Source of the DNA: Nephrocerus scutellatus
Taxonomy: Eukaryota; Arthropoda; Insecta; Diptera; Pipunculidae
Length of the DNA stretch: 64,000 nucleotides
Reading direction: 5' to 3'
NCBI GenBank assembly: GCA_947095585.1
Contig: OX352761.1
Location: forward strand, 128,680,277 to 128,744,276
Each line of letters starts with the position of its first letter. The stretch's first letter is position 1. Positions 34,530-45,176 of this stretch are shown piece by piece. The notes below the pieces were generated by a model, which did not search any database, was not told the origin of the DNA, and was given only the letters and a program-made list of their open reading frames with translations. The translations under genes and the position numbers were made by a program.

Positions 34530-35340
34530 ATATCAGATAAATGGGCATTCGCCAGCGTTCTGTTTTGTCTTCGACGCTCTTTCTCATTTTTATAAATTAT
34601 CTCTTTTTTATTAATAATCTCTTATCCATTACTTTTAATCCAATTCACACTTTCACTGATGACAGCACTCTCATCTTTTCATATATGTTTGAGGAACGTC
34701 AATCCACTTCTCTTGCGGAACTCAATCAACTACGTTTGCTAAGCACGTTCAATTCTGACCTGGACAATATAATAAAATGGAGAGAAAGCAATCGAGTAGA
34801 ATTCCAAAACCCAATGATGTCTCCTGTCGTCTAAACGAATCCTAAATCCAGTGCCATTATCCATGAATGGCACTTTAATGGAGGAAATTGAAAAACTCGC
34901 AATTCATGACAATTAATGACAAGCTTCGTTGGAATGACCACATATTTACCGTCGCCAAAAGTACTGCGAAATGCTTAGGTTTTCTAACCCGGTGCAAGAA
35001 ATATTTCACTTCCTCTGATCTGGCTACTATTTACAAGAATTTTATTCGCACTAAACTTGAGTATAATTGTCATAACTGGTCCGTCTAAAACTACCTTGCA
35101 TCAACTAGATAGAATACAAAACCGTGCAATAAAAATTATCGGTGACGAAAATATTGCGAAATCAATAGATTCCTGCTTGTCACTATTTTATCGCTTCTTT
35201 CACCAGCGGTGCTCAAGAGAAATAGCCAGCTTCATGCCACATCTCCTTGAATTCAACCACATGAGTTACCACTCTACCTATACCTACCGACCTTTCAAAA
35301 CATACATAGATCCACACTTACATATTGTATAAATGAGTTA
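34530..35340 (+). pseudogene. LINE reverse transcriptase, second half
   Basis: MGIRQRSVLSSTLFLIFINY corresponds to the GVPQGSVLSPTLF motif. NPIHTFTDDSTLIFS holds the catalytic DD pair, with Thr in place of the usual Ala before it. LDNIIKWRESNRVEF follows, then after a stop INDKLRWNDHIFTVAKSTAK, CLGFLTRCKKYFTSSDLATI and YKNFIRTKLEYNCHNW. A further shift gives TTLHQLDRIQNRAIKIIGDE and SLFYRFFHQRCSREIASFMP. The order is complete for the palm, thumb and C-terminal region, with three breaks. It may be the other half of the RT at 30600. Confidence 0.85.
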
Positions 35341-36679
35341 TCCTCTCTCTGAAGTTCTTCGAGAACTCTTCATCAATTGTCAATGCGAATGCCCAGAGAA
35401 ACTCAATTAAAATTCAACAAAAAATTTTTTGTAAAACTTTTTTCCAGTTCATCCAGCATTCCTTTGCATTCGGCGAGTGCCCAGTATACTGATGTTTTCC
35501 ACGTCATTTGATTTCCCGGCTATTCGATGCGATATAAAGTAATTTGCAATTTTTAAAATCCTCGTAAAAGCTACGACTTAATTTTTACATCAGCAATAAA
35601 ACCGAAACTAAAAAATTCAAATTTTTCTAAACAAATTATGGATTTGCCAAATTGCCATAGTTGTTAGTCGTGCAGACTTACTGCTCGGTTTAACTTAGTT
35701 GGGTTTTTATTGAAGGAAGAAATGCTTTTTTGAAGTTTGACTGATACAAGATTTTTCTAGAATAATATAAGCTTAGATATTAGTTGTTCAATTGAGGTAG
35801 TCTACCGAAACGAGAGGCTTATAGGATCAATGCCATTTCCAGACTCAGACTTGGCCGTAGAACGAATGAGTAAACTACTAAATAGAAAATATCCAACCGA
35901 CTATGTAGGAGAAAAGAAAATGGTAAACATACAAACAAGAAGTGATGAACATAAAAAAGTCCAATCTTAGACACATAATATCCTTCCAACACAGAGTAAG
36001 ATACTTATAGAACAGCCCTGGTGAGTTAAAAATGTATACATTGTTCCATCAAGTGCTCAGGGCAGGAGTACTTGTAGAATAATTATTAAGTTCCGGAGAC
36101 AGATTAGTGTGCTTACCAAAGAGAACTCCGATCTTATAAATGAATTCGAGAGTAGGAAATCATTTTTAAAAGGAAAAATAACGCGCTTTGTAGTAGATTT
36201 ATAGACCATGACAGTAACAGACTCGTTTTCACCCTTTTGTGGAACGATCGTCTTAAAGATATTAGTATCTAGGCCTAAGTTGTAGTAGATGTAGTTTCGG
36301 AGTCGTAAAAATGAACAAGGAAACCAATAAGACAAATGTAATCAATGGCTTTTAGTCCAATATTTTGATGTGTCACCACCGATTATTTCTTCTTTACATT
36401 GGAACTTATGTATTGAAATTCTAAAACATGACACTAGTGGATATACTAAAAAAAGGGTCCTGTCGTGCAAAATGAAACCTGCTAAGATTTCTTTAAATTC
36501 CAGTAATTTTGCTTATAGTTTGCAAAATAATATTTTGTACAAATGTCTCTAAAAAACCAGTACTGCCTAGTCAAAATGATTAACTATAAAACCAATTGAC
36601 GTCATTGGTTTGACTTCTTACATCATCTATCCAGGTGCATCCCAATCATCGTGAACTCAATACGCAGTTCAGACACCAT
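35341..36679. other. Unassigned sequence
   Basis: Possible 3' remnant of the preceding LINE up to about 35520, unreadable. The rest holds no motif. Confidence 0.35.
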
Positions 36680-37070
36680 CAAGACCTCCTCACGCTTTCA
36701 AGAAAACTTTTAAGAACACCTTAAGATTCCCGTCAAGACCCTCTCAAAACCGCCTTAAAACCCTTATTAAAATACACCTCAATATACTCTCAAGACCCCC
36801 TTCAAGACCCCCTTTAAGACCACTTTCAAGACCCCCTTAAAGACCCTCTCAACATACCCTAAAGTCCCCACTCAAGACTGCTTCAAAACTCTCTTACGAT
36901 CACTCTTAAAATTCTCTCAAAATCTCCTCAAGATTGCCTTAAGACCATTAAAGACGCCCTCAAAACACCACTAAGACCCCACTCAAAACCTCTAACACCC
37001 CCTCCAGACACCACTTTAGACCGCCTTAAAACACTCTCAAGACCCCACTCAAGACCCTCTCACAGCACCA
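36680..37070. repeat. AAGACCCYC-type minisatellite
   Basis: AAGACCCCCTT, AAGACCCTCTC, AAGACCACTTTC, AAAACCGCCTT and AAGACCCCACTC recur every 12-18 bases over about 390 bases, with the phrase CTCAAGACCCC dominant. The array passes directly into tandem family B modules at 37080-37580. Compare the array at 604-800. Confidence 0.8.
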
Positions 37071-37580
37071 TCAGAATCACATCAATACCTTCCAAATTTT
37101 GATAGAAAGCTTACATAAAATCGGGCTAATTTTGAAAAAAAAAGTTATGGTAGCACATGGGTCTCAATCACTTCTAAATTTTCATAGAAAGTGTTGTCTT
37201 CGGATATACACATGTGTGTAAAGTTTAAATACAAACGGGTAGTTTTTAAAAAATTTATATAGGAACCCCTCTTCGTTGAGTCCGATCACTTTTACAGAAA
37301 GTGTTGTCATCGGAGATACATATGTCTGCAAAGTTTAAATAAAATCGGGCTATTTTTTAAAAAAAAATATATGGAAGCCCCTCGGTTCTGGGGCCCAATC
37401 ACTTCCAATTTTGTACAAAAAGTGTAGATAAATATGTGTAACAAATTTGCAGAAAATCGGATGGTTTTTAAAAATATATGGGAGCCCTGGCTGGCCCTGC
37501 GGTCCGATAACTTCTAAATTTTTACAAAAAGTGTTGTCTTCGGAGATACGAGTTCCATTACCGTAAAATCGTCAAGTATA
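37071..37580 (-). repeat. Repeat family B, minus orientation, with tandem modules of 84-117 bp
   Basis: The module ACTTCTAAATTTTCATAGAA then AGTGTTGTCTTCGGA, followed by ACACATGTGTGTAAAGTTTA and AAATCGGG.TA.TTTTTAAAA, is repeated about five times, starting near 37087, 37171, 37288, 37403 and 37511. Its reverse complement is the body of the 49.1-49.4 kb repeat (TTTGGCACACATGTGTATTT, CCGGAGACAACACTTTCTAT). Late copies are truncated internally. No coding potential. Confidence 0.8.
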
Positions 37581-37659
37581 TACCTCAGCAAAGTTGTTGT
37601 GTCATTGCCCAGCCTCTCAACTACAGTGCACAATACTCGCACATTGATGGATTGACCAC

Positions 37660-37683
37660 CCATTGTTGTTGTTGTTGTTGTAC
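37660..37683. repeat. (GTT)n microsatellite
   Basis: CATTGTTGTTGTTGTTGTTG. It creates artificial poly-Cys and poly-Gln frames on the two strands, which are not genes. Confidence 0.85.
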
Positions 37684-39464
37684 GCTGCTATGGCAATCCG
37701 GCATTGCCAACATTTCGCCGTTTCTCTCTAAGCGCTTTTCCTCCCATTTTTGTTTCTGTCCACATACCACATTGTCAGCCCAACAATGTACGAATACTTG
37801 TGTCCGCATCCAAATGACATGGACCCGGCATGAAGTCCTTTGCCGTGCCATTTAGCCCCCGGGGAACACACTGTACGACTAGTGTAACGGAAAATGTGCA
37901 AATATAAAATGCGATTTACATAAATCGACATTAAATGCAAATTCATTGTGGGCAAAACTGAAAACCAAATAACGGAATTTTTACGACTGATTGTTGTGTT
38001 GGGGTGAACAAAAAACAAAACATCAACAAAGGAACGAATGTGTCATCCGCCTGCTGGACGTTCAGTTCAACTTTCTGGATGTTTGATAGACAAAGAAACG
38101 ATGTGTACGATGAATGGGACGTGAGCGCCAAATGTCATTGCTTACAGACTTTGTATTTGTTTTGTGTTAGTTTACAGCGCGAATCGACCAATCGATTGAT
38201 CTATCGGTAATCACAAAAAAATCCCCGACTTTTCAAATAATAATAATAATTGCAAGTGTGCTTTGCATGTAAACAAACCAATAGCAAGCGATGCTGATGG
38301 CGCACTAGGGTGTCACCGCCATTCGGCAGATGATAACGACATTTTGAGTGCGGATTCCGGAAGTAATTGCAGTTGCCTTTCATTGCCGTTTTAGCTACGG
38401 TCGTCTTCTGTAATTGAATTGGCAATTTAAGAGCATTGTTCGTTGATGAGTGGCTTGAGTGCGGTTGGCTAAACAATGATCTGCATTTTTATTATTGCTT
38501 TTGTTTTGGTATATCGGAGTAGTCGGATACCGCTTTGGTAATTCGAATTAACATTTTACACATAATAACAATTAACTTTTACACATGAATAGCAAAATTG
38601 GATAAAAAAGTTAAACGAGAAGAAGATGTGATGCCAAAACCCGGCTAATAGAGATGAGATTAATTTTATAGTTCAATAGAAAATGTAAGGAAAGGGTTTT
38701 CTAGATGTTAATGCATTATCTGTTTAAGTTCATAAGCATTTTTACAATTTTTACAATTTAACAGAATGTAAGGGCCTCACTTTTGATGATGACCTGATAT
38801 TCGTAATTTATTGCATTGGACACAAAAAATAGAACAATATTCTCTTATCGTCATAACCATAAACTCATTAGCCTAAACTTTTATGTCCCATGTTAAGTCA
38901 CACTGTTATGAGAAACTGTTTTAAATGTCAGCCGGTCAATCTACTTTCAGATATTTCAGAAACACTCGAAACTCTTCTCTCAGAACTCCCGTGGGTAACA
39001 CGTAATGTGTGGTACGCAGTACACCACCTTCTTTGGAGAGACGTAAAAGTGTGTTACAGTTTATCGTATCAAACATTTACCTCTGAACGTCCTGCATAAA
39101 ATAAGCAATCTTGAACACGTCAACTATTAAATGATAGAACAAATGTGAAGCAAACCGATCGTCAAAACGAAAACGATTGACAGAAGGAACGAACGAGAAA
39201 AGTTACGTGAAGTAAGCCATCATCAAATCGTTTTCGTTGAAACGTTTCGCATTTGGAAGGAATTGTCGTAAGAGCTGAAGGTCAGAACGAAGAAGGAAAC
39301 AAAGTCTTCCAACTTCTCGGGATGATTCCAACAGAATAGGATTGATGGAAATGGTAATGATCCATCGATTGACTTGGCAATTATTTTTAGTGGTAAACAC
39401 AGCACGACCATTTCAAGTGTTATTCAAGGTGTTTTACTACATGTATTAGAATGGTGCAGCAGCG
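37684..39464. other. Unassigned sequence
   Basis: The 37690-38480 part is less AT-rich and carries several overlapping frames of 60-96 codons, none with a recognisable motif. It could be host regulatory or exonic DNA. Confidence 0.35.
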
Positions 39465-39540
39465 AAGCAGTATTGGGATCAATTTTTAACCAATTTCCCA
39501 AAGCCCGATTTTATTGAAATTTTTCACACATGGGAACGGG
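39465..39540 (+). repeat. Repeat family B fragment
   Basis: TTTTTAACCAATTTCCCAAA and GCCCGATTTTATTGAAATTT then TTCACACATG match 49125-49175. It abuts the LINE fragment that follows. Confidence 0.65.
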
Positions 39541-39544
39541 CAAC

Positions 39545-40560
39545 GGCAACTAAGCTTCAGATGCTTCAAATAATTGCCTGTCTCGGTATCACGGATGCCA
39601 TGAGTACCTACCCTACGGCAACATTAGAAGCTGTCATAAAAGTTTCACCCCTACAAAGGGTTCTTCATTTGGAACTATTATGCACTATTAGCTGCTGCTA
39701 GAATACGAGTATAAGACACGTGACCACGTGGGACTCCTCGTGACTCAATTCTTGAAAGAGACATGTTTTGTAAACATTGTTCTTCCCAACATTAGGGTCA
39801 GTGGGTATTGTTTCGGCCGTTTATGTGAAGTAGAAATATTAGACTGTGCAAACTGGTCTAATGGTCTTACGGCACTGTACGCTAGAGGTCTGATCTGCCG
39901 TTGGTGGCGTTGGTGTCTTTGGACCCAACACCAAAGTCTCGATACCAATAACTCCCAAGCTTTGCCAGGTTGAACTCCATGCGATCGAGATCTGCCCTAG
40001 GATGAACCTTAGTAAATGCATAAATGCCGCGAGAATATATATATTTTTTAAATAGCACTTAAAGCACTGTCGTCCAACTTAATGGACTCTTTATCAGTTA
40101 AATGCTGCTACGATGCACTGCACTATCTTGCCACACAATACAAGTCGGTTGGTCGCTAGTCACCAAGCAGCAACGAATCTGTAGATGCACTCTCAGAATC
40201 TACGTTCATAGGACCTGAGCCTTACGTCAGTAAAACCTAAGCTGCCGCCATAGCGGTGATAAATAATTGGGAACACAGACTTAGTCTGGCCCATTGGGAT
40301 AATGTCAATCCAAACGATTAATCAGGCCCTTTTCATACAAGAAAATCCTTAATCTAGACAAGGATAGCATTAACAAGCAAATGAGTTGTGTAATAAGCCA
40401 CTGTGCGTTCATCTGAGCACATTCTCTGTGAATTTCCAGCATTATTTTAGTTAGGGAGGCGTATTTTCCATAAGTTAATATGTTCGTCAGCAGAGTTGAG
40501 AAACGCTGTCACTAAGGACATACTATCCTTCATCAAGGAGGTGGTACGTCTTTTATATTA
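39545..40560 (+). pseudogene. LINE C-terminus with RNase H and Cys/His tail (R1/LOA-like)
   Basis: KLQMLQIIACLGITDAM and YPTATLEAV match the post-RT segment at 53825-53900 residue for residue at key positions. At DNA level TGACTCAATTCTTGAAAGAG plus ACATGTTTTGTA is shared with 54002-54035. RNase H follows (VSIPITPKLCQVELHAIEIC near 39935-40005), in pieces. GPEPYVSK (40210-40240) and SEHILCEFPAL (40410-40445) then KLICSSAELRNAVTKDILSF mark the C-terminal Cys/His domain. Many stops and frameshifts are present. Together with the 53-kb copy it outlines one family. Confidence 0.75.
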
Positions 40561-40754
40561 GTCATAAGCTGTTGATACAATAGATCTTTTTACGTCGCAG
40601 TGTCAGCCATATGGGCAAAAGTCTATTAACAAAAAGCTGGTAATGACAGCAGTAAAGAACACCCCTTCACCAATGAAACCAATGAAAAGAATACTTTGAT
40701 TTTGATAATTTTTGAGTATATTTTAAGTCTTCTGCTACTGCCTTTCCATGACCT
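40561..40754. other. Unassigned sequence
   Basis: Probably the remaining 3' part of the LINE at 39545, not readable. Confidence 0.3.
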
Positions 40755-40830
40755 CCATTAGGTTAGCTTGGGGTGGCTGTAGGCAAGAAACCGACCTACT
40801 TAGACCAATTATGGTCCATTATAATTAGAC
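40755..40830 (-). repeat. LINE 3' untranslated end, minus orientation
   Basis: The reverse complement reads GGACCATAATTGGTCTAAGT, AGGTCGGTTTCTTGCC, ACAGCCACCCCAAGCTAACC, matching 3657-3720 of the LINE at 2935. The upstream coding part, expected at higher coordinates, was not recognised. Confidence 0.6.
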
Positions 40831-40835
40831 TTCTC

Positions 40836-41599
40836 TTAGATTAGGTGTTTCGATTAGCATAAAACTATTCTGATGCCCCAAAGTCCTTAAGAGGCTTCTT
40901 TTTTTCTACTTCCCATAGTACATCGTTGCTTCTCATCTTCATCTCAAATACTTTATTTTACTGTAGTCTTTGAACGTTAGATCAATCCGTTCGCACCAAT
41001 AACTTCTGACGAGAACGGCAAAATATATTAACCTGAAATAAGTCAACTAACTTAACTAACCTTAATTCGAGGTATTTTAATTTATTAATCCTAATCTTGG
41101 ATTTTTTTAGAGAATCCCAAAATATAAGTTCACGAGAGATGTTGACCCTCTCCTTAAATTAGAACCGAGAAGTGTGATCCTATTTACTAATTCAACGGAA
41201 TTAGCCACTCAAAAAAGTAGGCTCATTTTGATATTATTGGCTTCAACGTACCTCTATAAAACTATTTCAAATGGTAATATCTTTAATTCGGTTCAGCACT
41301 CGCGCACTAATTAAAGGCTCCCCGATTAGGGGCGCAATCGTCGCTTAATATAATCATATGTGTGAACGTGTGTATACTGTTTTCACGGTTGATAGCGCCA
41401 CTTTTCCAACATTCAGGCGCTTTTAACCTTTGCCAATTGCGAAATTTTGTTTTCCATCTGCAAAAATTTCACATCTGACTGCCAAAGTGGATAGAGCTGG
41501 AGCCGGTGACAAACGTAAAGAACGCTCTGCATGTGTGTATCTAATACTGTACAGGTGAACAAACATCCCTGGCCTGACATTTCAGATCCTTATGGATAC
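40836..41599. other. Unassigned sequence
   Basis: No motif was found. Confidence 0.35.
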
Positions 41600-41616
41600 C
41601 CACACACACACACACA
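41600..41616. repeat. (CA)n microsatellite
   Basis: Eight CA units. Confidence 0.85.
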
Positions 41617-41639
41617 GCAACCAAATGCAAACATAAATT

Positions 41640-42250
41640 AAATGGAGCAAATCACTTTTCGAGTTGAAAGTGCAACGTATAAGTGTGCAGTTGCGGTGTG
41701 GTTGCTGGTGGATTAGTCTTCATCCGCCACCCGCTCAATAGCTTCGTTCCACCTGCTGGTAAATGGGGCGCTTCTATCTGCTGGCGGCAGCACCGAAATC
41801 AGTTTTCACCTTTAGGTCAAAAATGAACACAACAACATTTAGACGCCGCGTACGGTTGATACAGAGCACATTTTCACTTGGAATAACTGCGATGCACAGA
41901 GCCCAGTGCAGAGACTACCGCTATGGTTATAATGTTGAAAACCGTTTGAATGCCAATGGACTTTTATCGCCATTTGCCTTTCTATTGCCAAACGCTGTCG
42001 GCCACCCGACAACGGGCGGCGGGCACAAGATTTCGCCTTTGATTCCAGCTCAAAGCGTCCACAGAAATAATTATTTTGCACCGTTGTCAGGTAGGTATGT
42101 CCTTTTTTTATGCGCATAATTTCGCTCGTCGGGTTATGCTGGATCCCCGCATCGCATGAAGCGGAACCCCAACGTCGGGCATTCACATGTGTTCGTACGG
42201 TCGTTTCCGTTTTGTTCTCGTACGATGATGATGACGATGCCAACCTTTTA
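41640..42250. other. GC-richer unique block with long frames on both strands
   Basis: This block has fewer A/T bases than its surroundings. It holds a 118-codon frame at 41763-42119 (plus) and a 134-codon frame at 41839-42243 (minus), among the longest in the window. Neither shows a signal peptide, membrane segment, domain or transposon motif, and the minus frame opens with a Ser run encoded by CATCATCATC. It is more likely conserved non-coding or UTR sequence than two overlapping genes. Not called as a gene. Confidence 0.25.
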
Positions 42251-43998
42251 GAAAACTTTAATTAGAAGTTTTCAAAATATTTCCACTATAGTTCACATGA
42301 ATTGCTCACATTCAGATAATGTGGAGCGGCAGGCCAGCAGAGGATGATATTGTATATGTACGTGTCGTTTTACTAGAGCATAGTAGTTATGGTCGTGCAC
42401 AATCAACTCCACTCCTGAGCCTAGCCAGTCGCATGATCTACATATATGTAGATATTTCCTTTTTATAAAATTGTTTTTAATGTATTTTATGCTCGTTGTC
42501 TAATATGCCAAAATAACTCTATCACTGCACTCTTTGTTGCTCATGGAATGGTGATTCAGGTGATCAGATCAGTAGAGTTATAAGTTTGTATGCACTTTGC
42601 ACTTTGCACTTTTTCACATGTCGCTGAGTAATGATAGTGCGCGCCAAATATGATATTCAATTGAAAGGATTAAGGATGAAATAAAGTGCAGGTTTATGTG
42701 ATAGGTGACTAGAGAATGGATTTCGATGAATGAGAATTATTCAAGTGGTGCTATTGCATTCAATTAAAGCCACCACAAAATGACGTTTTCAATTTCAAGT
42801 GTACGGGAAAAATTGTCCAGGTCAATATCACCATTTCAAATTATTAACTGAACATAGTTTCTTGAAGAAAAGAGTCTATTTTTTTATATTCATTTAACAA
42901 CAAACTCAGTCCGGACATGTCCTCCCACAAAAAATTCTCTCCATCGAAACAGATTTCTAGTAAGTGTTATTCAGTTTGGGATATTCCGAGTCCACACCAT
43001 CCTTTCAGCTTAGGACTGGCCAGTTTTGCTGATATTTTCAAATTCTACCGCAAACGACTTCATGAAAAAGCTCTTATTATCGCATGCGATATATTAACAT
43101 ATGATATAGTGAGTTTTCGAACTCTTGACATTTTCTAACCAATAGTGTTCTCATGTACCAATCTACACCCGAATAATTTTTGCGTATATATCCCCCAAAG
43201 TAATTTCCATATCAGGCAGGCATGGATTTCACATTTGTACGCTCCATGAGAAAATTATGAAATCCGTTTAGCCGTTTTCGCTATCACTTCAGCCTGCAGT
43301 ACGCTGCAGTGATCCGGGAGGTGCACAGAGATGTTTACTTTCATCTTGTCACTCTGCCGTCTAGCTAAGCGACATACGAGAAAAACTATACTGTTTCCGT
43401 ATCAGGTTTGGATCCATTTTTCAAGTCTTCTCTGGAGGTTATTGTTGTCTTTTATGAAGCATAACACTATGGGGTGATATATTCGAGATTCGTCAACTTT
43501 TGTTTTAACGATTTGATTATAGTAGAGTGTCCCCTTTCTGTCAGTGATTTACAGCTAACAGTCGCTTAGCCGTATTTGGCAATATATATACTGGAATGAG
43601 GTGGAGCATAACCTCTAAGGCGCGAGTTGGTGTTGATCACAGGGCCCCGCTTATAAGAATACAGGCAGCTCTTTGCATCTTAATATTTTTTTATTTATAT
43701 ACCTTCCGAGAAAGGAAAGTACCCTAAAATGAGATTAAGTTATATATATATATATGAAAATTATATAATTTTTATAATTTATACACTTTTTTTTTAGTCT
43801 ATATAAAAAAAAACCTAAATCTAAATCTAATTAGATATTTTTAGCAATTTTAACAAGTTATTTTTAAATCAATACCTATTAACATCAATGTCAAAAACAG
43901 CGAAATATATGTTGTAAGATATACATGCAATTTGTTATTGGCTTATGTTTACCATTGTTTGGTTCTATGATGTAAAATATACAAAAAATCTATATCTC
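42251..43998. other. Unassigned sequence
   Basis: A triple TTTGCAC repeat lies at 42594-42612 and an (AT)n run at 43739-43755. The 43140-43680 block is less AT-rich but unreadable as protein. Confidence 0.4.
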
Positions 43999-44380
43999 TT
44001 AAGCGCCGTATGGTGCATAAAGCTGAATCAAATGCAATAAGCCAGAGCAACGTATGTGGTACATGAGAATATCCCTAATGAACTCGATTTCGAAATATTC
44101 TCTTCGTGATTGTAGTGAAAGTAGATCGATACGTAGGAGCCTCTTATTATAAGCTGAAAGCTCCGCATTCCATCCTAGTTTGCGAATTAAAAAAACGCGT
44201 AAAATTTTTTTGTACGCGTTAGATACGTTGATTATAGTTTGCATAATAAGGAGACCAGATGATGCTACAATATTCTAAGATAGGTCTTACCAAAGCCACT
44301 ACATCCAGTCCAACTTTTGAGAACTTCTCGTATATATATATTGTGGTTGTGTTCAAGTTCTGATAAAATGATATCTTCTT
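43999..44380 (-). pseudogene. LINE RT C-terminal fragment, minus strand
   Basis: Reading down from about 44310: VGLDVVALVRPILEYCSIIW then SPYYANYNQRI, the ..LVRP.LEYCS..WSP motif after the RT thumb. Then after a frame change come KLGWNAELSAYNKRLLRIDL and LSLQSRREYFEIEFIRDIL, the conserved C-terminal helix region. The pieces belong to a non-LTR element other than the Jockey copy beside it. The RT catalytic region is not visible. Confidence 0.75.
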
Positions 44381-44432
44381 CAACATTCCTGGACGTTGCT
44401 CAAGCGTTCGATAAAGTATACTAGGCCCAACA

Positions 44433-44671
44433 ATGTATATACTCTTCACAAATGAGATGCCAACCTTTTCGAATTGCACACTTGCTACGTTTGATGATAT
44501 AGAATCATCTCAAATTCTACATAATGCTGTAGACACTGTATTGGACTGGACTAAAAAATGGGGCTTAAATCTAAATAGCATAAAATCCAGATATTTTAAT
44601 TTTAAACTAACAAAAAGATTCAACATATTCCAATTATTGTTAATGGGATACAAATTCCTTATCCCAGTACA
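44433..44671 (+). pseudogene. Jockey-clade LINE reverse transcriptase, palm segment
   Basis: YILFTNEMPTFSNCTLATF then DDIES: the catalytic FADD box has lost its Ala and reads FDD. VLDWTKKWGLNLNSIKSRYF and NF, then FLIPVQ follow in frame, as in Jockey elements. It ends at the SINE inserted at 44672 and continues at 44771. Confidence 0.8.
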
Positions 44672-44770
44672 ATAAAAATAATAATATTCGGCGAGACAGA
44701 CCATTGCGGTCTAAGGCCTAGCTTCTCGCAACCATTTGTATTGAGCATGTATATTTTTGCACACAAATGG
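44672..44770 (-). repeat. SINE tail fragment inside a Jockey element
   Basis: AATAATATTCGGCGAGACAG and GGCCTAGC...CGCAACCATTTG are the reverse complement of the SINE tail region (21690-21720). GCATGTATATTTTTGCACAC then AAATGG matches 16778-16810. The head is missing. Jockey sequence flanks it on both sides. Confidence 0.75.
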
Positions 44771-45176
44771 ACACAATACAATAAACCAAGAAAATACAAT
44801 TAGCTCATTGACAGAAGATCTGTTTTGTCGATACAAACTTCTAACTTATAAACAAACTTTACGACTAGTATGGACATACGGCATTCAACTCTGGGGATGT
44901 TCTGCTAAAAATAACATAGAAATAATTTGGCGCTTCCAAAACAAAGTATTAAGAGGGATAATAAATGCTCCATGGTTTGTCAGAAACTCCGACTTAAATC
45001 GCGACCTTAAGTTAAATACTGTAGAAGAAACGATCAGTGAATTTGAAACAGCCCATCACTCAAGACTTGGACTACATGTTAACCAGGATGCAGCAAAGCT
45101 TTGCGGTACAACTGGTATTAATCGAAGTCTGCAGCAAATTAAACCACAAGAGCTAACTAGGAACACCGTTATCTAG
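44771..45176 (+). pseudogene. Jockey-clade LINE, C-terminal region
   Basis: LTYKQTLRLVWTYGIQLWGC is diagnostic of Jockey-clade proteins (X-element, BS, TART relatives). It is followed by IWRFQNKVLRGIINAPWFVR and NSDLNRDLKLNTVEETISEF, and a tail ending near INRSLQQIKPQELT. The frame is open for 139 codons, the longest in the window, and stops at 45174. About 100 codons expected between this part and the palm segment are missing, with a SINE piece in their place. Confidence 0.9.

Noticed and set aside
36680..37580. CRISPR-like regular array
   Set aside because: Units are contiguous and degenerate, with no uniform repeat-spacer structure. The surrounding DNA is eukaryotic, and the modules match dispersed copies elsewhere.
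37621..37855. Frames with poly-Gln and poly-Cys
   Set aside because: Both come from the (GTT)n microsatellite read on opposite strands.
43140..43680. Coding region in a less AT-rich block
   Set aside because: All six frames are broken and no motif could be read.
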